Assembly: GCA_015680685.1 (NCBI GenBank) | Contig: MNCI01016193.1 | Location: 113,619-177,618 of the forward strand | Length of the DNA stretch: 64,000 bases | Origin: Gnetum montanum | Taxonomy: Eukaryota; Streptophyta; Gnetopsida; Gnetales; Gnetaceae | Direction of reading: 5' to 3' | Shown: piece after piece, positions 48,601-56,816 of the stretch | Layout of the letters: each line of letters opens with the position of its first letter | Position numbering within the stretch: the first letter of the stretch is position 1 | The notes under the pieces: generated by a model | Databases searched by the model: none | What the model saw: the letters and a program-made list of their open reading frames with translations, nothing else | What the model was told of the DNA's origin: nothing | Program-made: the position numbers and the translations under genes

Positions 48601-48905
48601 AGTTCCAGATCTAAGCTCCAATCACATGTTTAACATTATTTTTGCTTGGATTTTGGTTTCCCATGCTAACACCCTTATTTTCCATGTTGGATAGCATGGA
48701 AACAAGGGAGGAAGGCTTTAGAACCTACTTTTTGGCCTTTACAGACCTTTGGGAAAGCCCAATTTTGATGGATCTAACACTACGCTATCTTGGGAAGGTC
48801 TTGGGACCTCAATTTTGGACCTCTGAGCATCCTAAAACTTATTTTCCTTAGTTTCTATACTAAGGGTCTCTGTTTCCAAGCTGAGCTTAGTGTAGAAGCC
48901 TCAAA
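45690..48905 (+). repeat. ~181-bp tandem array (about 18 units) inside C1
   Basis: Degenerate units, each with a TTTTCCA...AGCATGGAAG core, a GGGGAAGTCC or GGGGAAGCC block and a TTGACATGCA block. CATGC landmarks at 47339, 47520, 47701, 47882 and 48063 give a spacing of exactly 181, and units to the left (46433, 46620, 46788, 46968, 47161) vary from 168 to 193. The unit length is close to that of many plant satellites. Inside it is a 22-G run (47055-47076) next to a single N. Short open frames at 48506-48851 are part of the array. Confidence 0.88.
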
Positions 48906-49587
48906 ACACTTGATTTTTGGGTCTAAACAACCTAGAAATAGCCTTGATTAATGCCTAAACTTACCTAATAGCCTAATGGCCTTAATACATGGCCTGCTAG
49001 GGCCTAAAAATAGTAAAACATAATCATTTTTTACTTGTATTCACTAAATTTTATCATGTATGGCTTGTTTTACTTGATTTTTAACTTATTATGTAATGTT
49101 TTGGCTTTTTTTAGACTTATATTGCCTTATGGACATGGTTGACCTTCTATGGCCTCTATACAACCCTATGTGTTCATTTTTTACCTTATTATAGCTCTAT
49201 TTATCTTTATTAGGCCTTTAAATGGTATCAAATAGTGGGGTTTGACCTTCCCTGACCACTGCTTGACACCATATGCCCATGGTCCACTAAGGCCTTAAAC
49301 TGGCATCAGAGTCCACCAAGACTATAAACTAGCATCATGGCTTGCTAAGGCCAGAAATTGGCAAAGTTGTGGCCTTTATTGATCATTTGTAGCCTTACTC
49401 CTTATATTCCCCCTTGTTTGACCTTTATGTGACCTTTGTTCACCTCTATTGCACTCACATTGACCTTATGGCTTTGAATGGCCTTGATTGCATTAGATTT
49501 GCATCTATTTTATGGCATTTTAATATTATTTATTTACTTTTACCTAGGTACCACTTAATATGCTTTTGGTTGATGTGCAGGATCGAA
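48906..49587 (+). other. Non-coding DNA before pol, with short-repeat cluster 2
   Basis: T-rich sequence without a gene. It contains three short-repeat units at 49285-49375 (AAGGCCTTAAACTGGCAT, GACTATAAACTAGCAT, AAGGCCAGAAATTGGCAA) and ends in the pyrimidine-rich acceptor-like segment at 49565-49582. Confidence 0.6.
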
Positions 49588-49595
49588 GTATGAGT
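49565..49595 (+). other. Splice-acceptor-like site before C1 pol
   Basis: GGTTGATGTGCAG|GATC (AG at 49579-49580), closely followed by ATGAGTACG. C2 has the related AGTTGATTTTTTGTAG|GATC (60608-60627) followed by ATGAGTATG although its pol is gone. Ogre-type elements are known to splice out an intron before pol; here the intron would start near 33979. Confidence 0.5.
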
Positions 49596-50885
49596 ACGTG
49601 AAAGCAAATCAATTTGCCTTTGTGTCTACATGGATCTCACAATGATATTAAATGATGTATCGACTATGATTACCAAGATTTTGAGCCTGAGAGTCTTGTA
49701 GACCACATAGCCTCAATAGAGAAATCTCTAGAATGGCCTAAAAACCTAGCCAAAACCATTAACTTAGAAGCAAGAGACATAATTGAAGATCCTTTAGTTG
49801 AGGTTCCTGTCACAACACACAGTGGTAAGGAGAAAACCCTTAAATTAAGTTCCTCACTAGAGCCTCAATATGCCCAAGACATCACTAAAGTCTTGCAAAA
49901 TAACATTAAAGAATTTTCTTGGTCATATGAAGATATGTCAGGCTTAGACCCACATCTAGTTTAGCACAACATCATATTGGATTCTAGCATTATATCAATT
50001 AAGCAAAAAGTGCACAAAATTAGACCTGATTTAGCCTTGACAGTTAGCAATGAAATCTCAAAGGTCTACCAAGTAGGTTTCATTAGGGATATNCGCAATG
50101 AAATCTCAAAGGTCTACCAAGTAGGTTTCATTAGGGATATCAATAATGTAGAATGGGTATCCAACATAATGGTAGTTCCTAAGAAAAATGGAAGTATTCA
50201 TATTTGCATTGATTTTGAGACCTAGATAAAGCCACCATCAAGGATGACTTTTCTTTGCCTAGTATTGATCAACTTATTGATGCTACAATCGGACATGCCT
50301 TGTTGTCCTTTATGGATGGATTCTTGAGATATAACCAAATTAGGATCAACCTAGAGTAGCAACTCAGCATGACCTTTATGACCCCATAGGGTACTTTTTG
50401 TTATACCATGATGCCCTTTCTCTCAAGAATATTGGAGCAACATACTAGAGAGCCATAACCTAGATCTTCAGTGATTACATGTTAGGCTTGCTTAATGATT
50501 ATGTAGATGACATAGCCATGAAGTCTAAAATAGCGAATGACCTAGATCTTATGCTTAAATGATGCCTCAAATATGAGCTTAGGCTCAATCCTAAGAAGTG
50601 TGTCTTTAGTGTTAAGACTGGTAAGATGCTTGGCTTTGTAGTCTCTGAGGTAGCGATACACATAGATCCTGATAAGGTTAAGGCCATATCTAAATTGGTA
50701 GCACTGACCAACCCTAAAGAGCTTTGGGGATTACAAGTTAGACTAAAATTTATTTGTAGGTTTATCGCTAGGCTTACGGATAAGTTACAGCCCATGCACC
50801 ACTTGCTTAAGAAAGGAGTTCACTATGAGTGGATGGCTCAATGCCAAGAAGCTTTTGAAAACCTAAAGCAAGAATTAACATAGCT
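49588..50885 (+). pseudogene. C1 reverse transcriptase (broken)
   Basis: The frame opens after the acceptor-like site. It shows FSWSYEDMSGLDPHLV (about 49915-49965), WVSNIMVVPKKNGSIHICID (about 50155-50215), DLDKATIKDDFSLPSIDQLIDAT-like sequence in a shifted frame, FMDGFLRYNQI (about 50310-50345), and the catalytic YVDD intact (50500-50511). The connection domain follows (LGFVVSEVAIHIDPDKV, 50630-50685; HHLLKKGVHYEWMAQCQEAF, 50795-50858). These wordings are those of the Tat lineage. Broken by stops and shifts. The 46-bp repeat around N at 50093 (50047-50092 and 50095-50140) is probably an assembly artefact. Confidence 0.82.
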
Positions 50886-51290
50886 ACCTAGAGTCTATCC
50901 TTTGCAAGATGGTAAATCATTTTACATTTATCTCATCATTTTTTATACATCCATTACCTCTTTACTCTATTAGAAACGTGATGATGGAGCAAAAATGCCT
51001 GAATACTACCTTAGCCATGCGTTAGTAGCCCACAAGACTCAATACACTAAAGTGGAGAAACATTGTCTAGCACTAGTCTTCTCTTTCAAGAAAGGGAGAT
51101 ACTACCTCTTTATAAGCCAATTCAATGTAATTTGGAAAGACAACATACTCAAAGCCATAATGACCAACATCTACGAAAGTAGTTGTATAGTCTGATGGAA
51201 AGCCATAATTGCAAAGTTTGACCTCCATTACGTATGTTAGTCGTTAACAAAAGGTTAAGCTATAGCCATAGAGCTCATAGTTTCACCTGT
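50886..51290 (+). pseudogene. C1 RNase H (first, broken)
   Basis: Sequence follows RT directly: PEYYLSHALVAHKTQYTKVE and KHCLALVFSFKKGRYYLF (50997-51115) match the RNase H part that comes after the connection domain in plant gypsy elements. The first catalytic segment (around 50915-50960) is too decayed to place the Asp. Confidence 0.7.
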
Positions 51291-51344
51291 TGATGACCAA
51301 GCAGCTATAGATCCTGAGTTCCATGATGAACACATTAACATAGT

Positions 51345-51912
51345 TAGCCAAGTGCCTGAGGATTATGAGGCAGTCATGAACTTCAATGAAGCTTCAACTA
51401 CCAAAGGAGCTAGTGCTACTACCATCAGAACATTCCCATCTAGTGAAATCCAACCCTTTGCCTATCATTTTAGGTTTCCATGTACCAACAACATAGCAGA
51501 ATATGAGGGTTTGATTAGAGGAATGATGGTAGCTCATGACCTAGGAATTAGACACCTAGCCATCAAAGGTGATTCACAACTCGTCGTTAACCAAGTAACT
51601 AAAGTCTATGCATGCAAAGCTATGCACTTACAACCTTACTGTGACCTGGGAAAGAAATTATTACAACAATTCATAGACATTGATATCCAACACATACCTT
51701 GGAATGAGAATGCCATAGCTAATGCAATTGTAACATTAGCCCTTAGTGTGATGCCAGATATGTTTAGTAAGTTACCCACCTTAATCATGGATTGTGCTAC
51801 TTCCATCACACAGAACATTGAGGATACCTTTGTGTCTATCATTCATATTGCTCCTTCCAAGGAGTGGTATGACAATATTAAATTTTACCTTATGCATGGT
51901 ATATCCTCATAG
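51345..51912 (+). pseudogene. C1 second, archaeal-type RNase H
   Basis: An open stretch of 186 codons (51352-51912) with the layout of the extra RNase H found in Tat/Ogre elements: a FNEASTTKG start (FDGAS in active enzymes, so the first Asp is Asn), CTNNIAEYEGLI with the catalytic Glu (about 51485-51520), IKGDSQLVVNQV with the second Asp (about 51565-51600), and a C-terminal HIPWNENAIANA segment where active enzymes carry Asp in ADAL. Two of the catalytic positions are therefore changed, both by possible G-to-A steps. This domain is the main reason for placing C1 in the Tat lineage. Confidence 0.85.
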
Positions 51913-51989
51913 GGCCTGACTACTTCTCAAAAGGATGCCATGAGCAAGCAGTTGAAGAAGTATGTCATCATAGGCAATAACACATTATG

Positions 51990-52700
51990 TCAATGATCCT
52001 ATGATGGCATACTCCTAAAGTTCTTAGGCAAAACGAAAGTCAAAATAGTCCTAGAGAAGATTCATGAGGGTGTTTGTGGTGGACATATAGGACCTAAAGC
52101 CATGGCTGCTAAGATTAGATGGTTAGGCTATTATTGGCCCCATATGGAAAATGATTGCCTGCAAAAGGTTAAGTGATGTGACACATGCCAACAATATAGC
52201 AACTTGATACATGTATCATGAACTGAGTTGCATATGACCCAGATAATATGGTTGTTTCAATGATGAGGGTTGGATATCATTGGACCCATAACACCTAAAT
52301 CTACCACATTTCATAGCTTCATCATCATCACAACCGAATACTTTACCAAGTGGGTTGAAGTTATTTCTCCAAGGAAGACCACATCTAAACAAGTTTGCAA
52401 ATTTATCCTAGACAACACTATAGCCCATTTTGACACACCCATGATCATATTTATAGAGAATGGACCTCAATTTAGTAGCCAAGAAACAAAGGATTTTTGT
52501 CAACACCTAGGCATTAAGCATTTTTCCTCATCACCTTACTCCCCTCAAGCCAATGGACAAGCAGAAGGAAGCAACAAGGCCATCATCAACTTGCTCAAGA
52601 AGATGCTCAATAGAAGCAAGCAGAAGTGGCATGAGTGGCTTGTCCATGCACTATGGACATATAAAACAACCTATTACATGGCAACCAGCAAGGCCTCAAA
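51990..52700 (+). pseudogene. C1 integrase, C-terminus lost
   Basis: HHCC region: HEGVCGGHIGPKAMAAKI and YYWPHMENDC...CDTCQQY (52053-52197). Core: LDIIGPITPKS with the first Asp (52271-52300), FIENGPQF where the usual DNG is ENG (about 52455-52475), and ANGQAEGSNK with the catalytic Glu (about 52550-52580). The frame runs to HALWTYKTTYYMATSKAS and then goes into short-repeat units at 52680-52740, so the C-terminal domain is missing. Open for 150 codons at 52270-52722. Confidence 0.85.
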
Positions 52701-52740
52701 CTGGTACCATGGCTTACCATAATCTCAAACTAGCAACATT
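52680..52740 (+). repeat. Short-repeat cluster 3 at the integrase break
   Basis: Two units (CAAGGCCTCAAACTGGTAC and CCATAATCTCAAACTAGCAA) lie exactly where the integrase frame is cut. The untranslated end before the polypurine tract follows. Confidence 0.75.
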
Positions 52741-52854
52741 GGTGACCTAGATAGCCTGATTCTCATGTGGTCTTTATGCATTGTAACATTATAATATGCA
52801 ATGGTGTTTTTTATTCTTTGTCAGTGCCTCTTGGTTCAATCCTCTAGAAACCAA

Positions 52855-52868
52855 CAAAGAGGGGCCAT
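52855..52868 (+). promoter_or_regulatory. C1 polypurine tract
   Basis: CAAAGAGGGG followed by CCAT directly before the LTR start TGAAACATCAC. C2 has CAAAGAGAGG in the same setting (62047-62060). Confidence 0.75.
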
Positions 52869-55000
52869 TGAAACATCACAAAATTTTGCATGTTATAACC
52901 AAATCTTTATTAGGTAGCTTTCATCCCATGGAACCCAAAGGAAAACTTCATTGTAAATGTGAAAATTGTAACCCACAATGGGTGATTTCACATACTTTAT
53001 ACTTTTGGGGCTGAAAAATGCCTCATAACNCTTCAACGTGGAGATCAAAGGCACATTTTGGAAATTTTCACATCAAATTGAAAAGTTTTTTCTCAACTTG
53101 GAAACATTCCCCCTAGCCTAGAAAGTCTTGCACCCCCCCCCCCCCCCCCCCCCCACCCCACACACNNNNNNNNNNNNNNNNNNNNNNNNNNNNNNAAGAA
53201 GTAAAATTCATTAAGTTTTGCATTCAACATTGACCAGCCACTTCAACAAGCATGGTGGAGAGCTCAACGTGGAAGGGGTGTCATGATTACTAGTTTTAGT
53301 AAATGGAATGGCCATGGGGGGAAGCACTTACTATTTTTAGTAACCCCCCAAATTTAGGCATCCATTTCACCTAGATTTGGTAGCCAATTTGCAAAAATTT
53401 TGCAGCTAATTTGCAATCATTGCATAGAAAATTTGTAGTGCAATCATAGCCAATTTGTAGCTCCATTTATGGCCTAAAGATCCTATAAAGGCTAACCTCA
53501 AACACCATTGAGAGGTTTCTAGTTTTGGAATTTTGGAGAAAGTTCCTCATTTTTGACAAGGTTGAGCAAATTTTGACAAGCAACAATTTGCCTACATACA
53601 ACTCCATGCCTAGGGCATTTTCAAGCACTCAAGAGCTTTTGCAAGTTTCCATACTTGTAGTCTCTTGAACCCTAGCATGGAAGCATTGAGGCCTTAAGAT
53701 TTGGTGGAATTTTTGTGTTAACACTATAGTTTTGGGATTCCAAACCCAGCGTGAAGTAACTTAGCATCCAAATATTCCCCCTTTCTCACCCCCCAGTAGT
53801 GACCAAATTACAGATCCAAGGTTGTAGCAGCGAAGGAAGGTCCTATAGCATCAAGATTGACTTGGCACCTGAATTGTGGAGCAGATCATCTCAACTTCAA
53901 TGGGCTTCAAACTCTTGTACAACTGGATCCCCTTTTTTCTCATCTAGGCACCATTTGTACACGTTTCTCTAACTTATTCTTTATCCTTTTCTCAATAAAT
54001 TTTTAGGTTTTGAGTTTTGTGTTCAAAGATAAATTTATTATTTGTGCATTATTTCGATTTGTTCATATTTCTACACTTTTCATCTCTCCTGAGTCCTTTG
54101 TTGATTTTCTAGACAAGCCAAGGCATCTCAAATTTCATTTTTATCATGAAGGCCCAAGATTTTCAGGGTTGAGGAACTACTTGCATTGAGGATCCTTGGT
54201 TCCCATTCCTGCAATCAAGGTTTTTGGTCACAACATTGATGTGAAGATTGTTGCCAGTGTTGCTTAACACCAATGTAACATAAATTTCAATTACTTGAAA
54301 ATGAATGAAATGTTGCCTTGCTTTCTATAATAACAGAAATAGTGCATGGATAATTAAAATTATAGATAGCTATCTACCTTTTATTTTTTTAAAAATTTTT
54401 TGTTACATTAGTTTTGATTGCCATGCCATGCCCAAAACCCTCTACAAATGCTGACGACATGATATTGTGGATGCTGCATGCTACCTACGTCTACCCAGCC
54501 TCATCTATTCTACCAAAACCCTTCCTTGCATGCCTCGTGCACTATCACTTGCTGCCCCATGCCATGCCAATGACTACCATCTTTAGCACCACATATTTCC
54601 ACTGCATATTACTCCTACTTGCCTCCCAACATTCACAATCTATCACTCGTAGCCTTGTAGCAACTGAAACCCTTGCTACTATTGTCTTGTGTGTCTTTAC
54701 CTACTACCATGCCTACCTGAACCTCATGCCATCCTTTTTCATGTCACTAACTATACCCTTTCCTGTTCTCTAACTTCAATGAGTTTCCTTGGCCTGCTAC
54801 GGTACTAACAAGGGTTGTGGTAGAAAACCCTCATTGTTACCTACCATGTCATGTTGTTGCCTACTCTCTGTATGTCCATGAGGGTTAAAACACTAAAACC
54901 CTTGGCACTGTTTCCAATCACCTAGTCTTCCATCCTCACTGTCCAACCATTTTGCACATGCTACTTTGTAGAACCATGCCACTCCATCTTCATGTAATAG
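52869..55000 (+). repeat. C1 3' LTR, right end fused to C2 LTR
   Basis: Starts TGAAACATCACAAAATTTTG and follows the 5' LTR to the segment TCACTGTCCAACCATTTT (54945-54965). A single N at 53030 hides about 200 bases present in the 5' LTR (17850-18065). A C run (53133-53154) and 30 N (53166-53195) replace the rest of the C-run area. Beyond about 55000 the sequence changes to the C2-type LTR. Confidence 0.75.
53166..53195. other. Assembly gap (30 N)
   Basis: Undetermined bases directly after a C run in the C1 3' LTR. Confidence 0.99.
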
Positions 55001-55056
55001 AAAGTCTTGATGATCTATCATTATGCAAGCCTACACCACAGAGTGCATCACCTTTG

Positions 55057-55260
55057 TACATGTGGCATAGACAACGTAGCACACCTATCAAGCTATGTAG
55101 ATTTGTATCAAGTTGTGCAGCATAGATAGCATAGCACACCTGTCAAGCTATGCAGCATAGACAGCGTAGCACACCTATCAAGCTATGCAAATTTGTGTTA
55201 AGCTGTGCAGTGTAGACAACGTAGCACACTTGTCAAGTTGTATAGTGTAGATAGCATGAC
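55057..55260 (+). repeat. ~35-bp tandem repeats in C2 LTR U3
   Basis: About six units of the form TAGACAGCGTAGCACACCTATCAAGCTATGCAG (given here in part: GTAGCACACCTATCAAGC). The matching array in the 3' LTR is at 62239-62470. Position upstream of the TATA box suggests an enhancer-like role. Confidence 0.8.
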
Positions 55261-55340
55261 AAGTGTGGCAAGTTAAAATTTTACTAAGTGTTCATGCTAC
55301 ACTTTGCTACACTGTGCAGTGTAGATAGCTTGAGACTGAG

Positions 55341-55480
55341 AAGCATCTCGTGTCCTGCACATAACACAGGACAAGCATAACAGCCAATGTCTCGTGTCTC
55401 ACACGTAACACAGGATAAGCATAGTAGCCAGCGTCTAGTGTCTCGCACATAACACAGGACGAGCGTAGCGGCCAGAGTTA
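55341..55480 (+). repeat. ~48-bp tandem repeats in C2 LTR U3
   Basis: Three units with CTCGTGTCCTGCACATAACAC and GGACAAGC...AGCC; the 3' LTR has two (62530-62622). Copy number differs between the two LTRs of one element. Confidence 0.8.
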
Positions 55481-55601
55481 GAAAATTTTTGAACTTTTTC
55501 AAGTCACCTCTAGACTTAGAAATTTTTTTAAATTTTTCTTGTGGTCCCACCAACTACACTACCATGTGCCACCTGATCCACATTTTGAACTAACCCTATC
55601 C

Positions 55602-55610
55602 CTATAAATA
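55602..55610 (+). promoter_or_regulatory. TATA box of C2 5' LTR
   Basis: CTATAAATACCCC, identical in the 3' LTR (62746-62754), followed by a strongly conserved downstream region beginning AATGTTTAAGGGGGGTTGGC. Confidence 0.8.
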
Positions 55611-56343
55611 CCCCTACACCTTAATGTTTAAGGGGGGTTGGCTTCCATTTTGTTTTGACCGGTGAGGCAATTGGCACTTCCATTTTGGCATTTGGCACTT
55701 TGGCATCTTAGCACTTAGGTCCATGGGTGAATAAGACCTAGAGTATACCACACCAGCAAAGAAGCACAACTACACTGAATGGTACACTGTAGCCCCATTG
55801 TAGCCCTATAGAACATCGCATGGTACACCATGGTTACCAACCTGGCAGGCATAGTTCATCATAGTAAGCACTAGACTTCACAGCCCGACACCATCGAGGC
55901 TATGACTACACTCCCACTACACCTATTATACACTATATACCTTTTGAGATCCTTTGTGAATTAGCTATGCTCCCTCTTTGGGGCGGTGCACTGCTATTCT
56001 CTAACTTTGTTGCATTTCTCAAGCATTTCTCTTTGGCATTTAGTGTAACACTTGTATTTTCTTACTTTTTCATACATGTTTGCATGTTCACATCATTGTT
56101 CTTTGGTCGAGACACCCTGCTACGCTCTAGCTTAGCCAAACTTGATGCCCGTGCATAACATGGTATAAACTCTTCTTGGACATGGTTGTTTTAACACCAC
56201 ATAAGGCCTTGTTTGATCAACAAGATCATTCAAGGCACCTCGTTTTAGTTTTCTCCAACACTGCCCTCTCACGAATTTGTGGTTAGGCTGTACGCTCGGT
56301 GACCTCTCGGTGTTCCAACCACTGACATTTTCAAACATCATAG

Positions 56344-56366
56344 TTTTTGGTGCTAGAAGGAGGGCC
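56344..56366 (+). promoter_or_regulatory. C2 primer-site candidate
   Basis: TTTTTGGTGCTAGAAGGAGGG starts three bases after the LTR end. TGG at this place is what a tRNA primer site needs, but I could not match the rest to a tRNA with certainty. Confidence 0.5.
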
Positions 56367-56427
56367 TTACCATTTCCATCTACATTTTTGATTAACACTT
56401 AGTCAAAATTGTGGATGTTCTAGAAAG

Positions 56428-56760
56428 CGTAACAAGTCCTCAGAGTGTAGCAAGCTCCAGCGTAGTGAGCATGACAAGCGCTAGCATAGTGAGTGTGGCA
56501 AGCTCCAGTGTAGCGAGCGTAGCACTAGAGTTAGCCATTTTCTACATTTTCATACTTAGCATTTTTCTTGCATTTTCATTCTTAGCCAAATTTTCTATAG
56601 TTTTACACTTAATCAATTTTTTAAAATTTCTATACTTAACCATATTTTTGCATTTTTTTACACTTAGCCATTTTCCTAAATTTTTATACTTAGCCATTTT
56701 TCTACTACCAGTAGACTTAGTCATTTTTCTATAGTTTTCAAAGTTAGCCATTTTCTGAAA
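56428..56760 (+). repeat. Two tandem arrays in C2 leader
   Basis: First, four or so units of GTAGCAAGCTCCAGCGTAGTG type (56428-56530, ~24-30 bp). Then about eight units of TTCTATACTTAGCCATTTT type (56540-56760, ~28 bp). Both are between the primer site and the gag start. The open frame at 56411-56734 is made of these repeats. Confidence 0.75.
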
Positions 56761-56816
56761 TAGTAATTCTCACAACTCAATCTGTGAATATGAATCTAGA
56801 TCAACCTTCCACATCG

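Larger units (their letters stand above)
17700..55000 (+). mobile_element. C1: giant Tat/Ogre-like Ty3/gypsy element
   Basis: Plus-strand element with two copies of a >2-kb LTR (17700-20245 and 52869-55000), gag-protease (30324-33982), pol (49588-52700) and a polypurine tract before the 3' LTR. Pol carries the second, archaeal-type RNase H that marks the Tat lineage, and a splice-acceptor-like site lies before pol as in Ogre elements. Elements B (20264-30162) and A2 (36155-45110) are inserted in it; without them it is about 18 kb, within the size range known for Ogre-like elements. Extra cargo includes short-repeat clusters, an antisense intron-containing gene and a ~181-bp tandem array. The right end is fused to the LTR of C2, so no target duplication can be checked. 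Ends are approximate. Confidence 0.75.
55030..56340 (+). repeat. C2 5' LTR (5' end lost)
   Basis: Matches 62235-63482. Contains the ~35-bp tandem units (55057-55260), three ~48-bp units (55341-55480), a TATA box CTATAAATA (55602-55610) and ends CAAACATCA. The first ~180 bases of the LTR are absent, replaced by C1 LTR sequence. Confidence 0.8.

Noticed and set aside
55057-55480. CRISPR-like array (regular repeats)
   Set aside because: The units are directly tandem without unique spacers, lie in an LTR U3, and recur in the sister LTR.
56411-56734. 107-codon hydrophobic frame resembling a membrane protein
   Set aside because: It is a translation of the two tandem arrays in the C2 leader, with no start context or conservation in C1.
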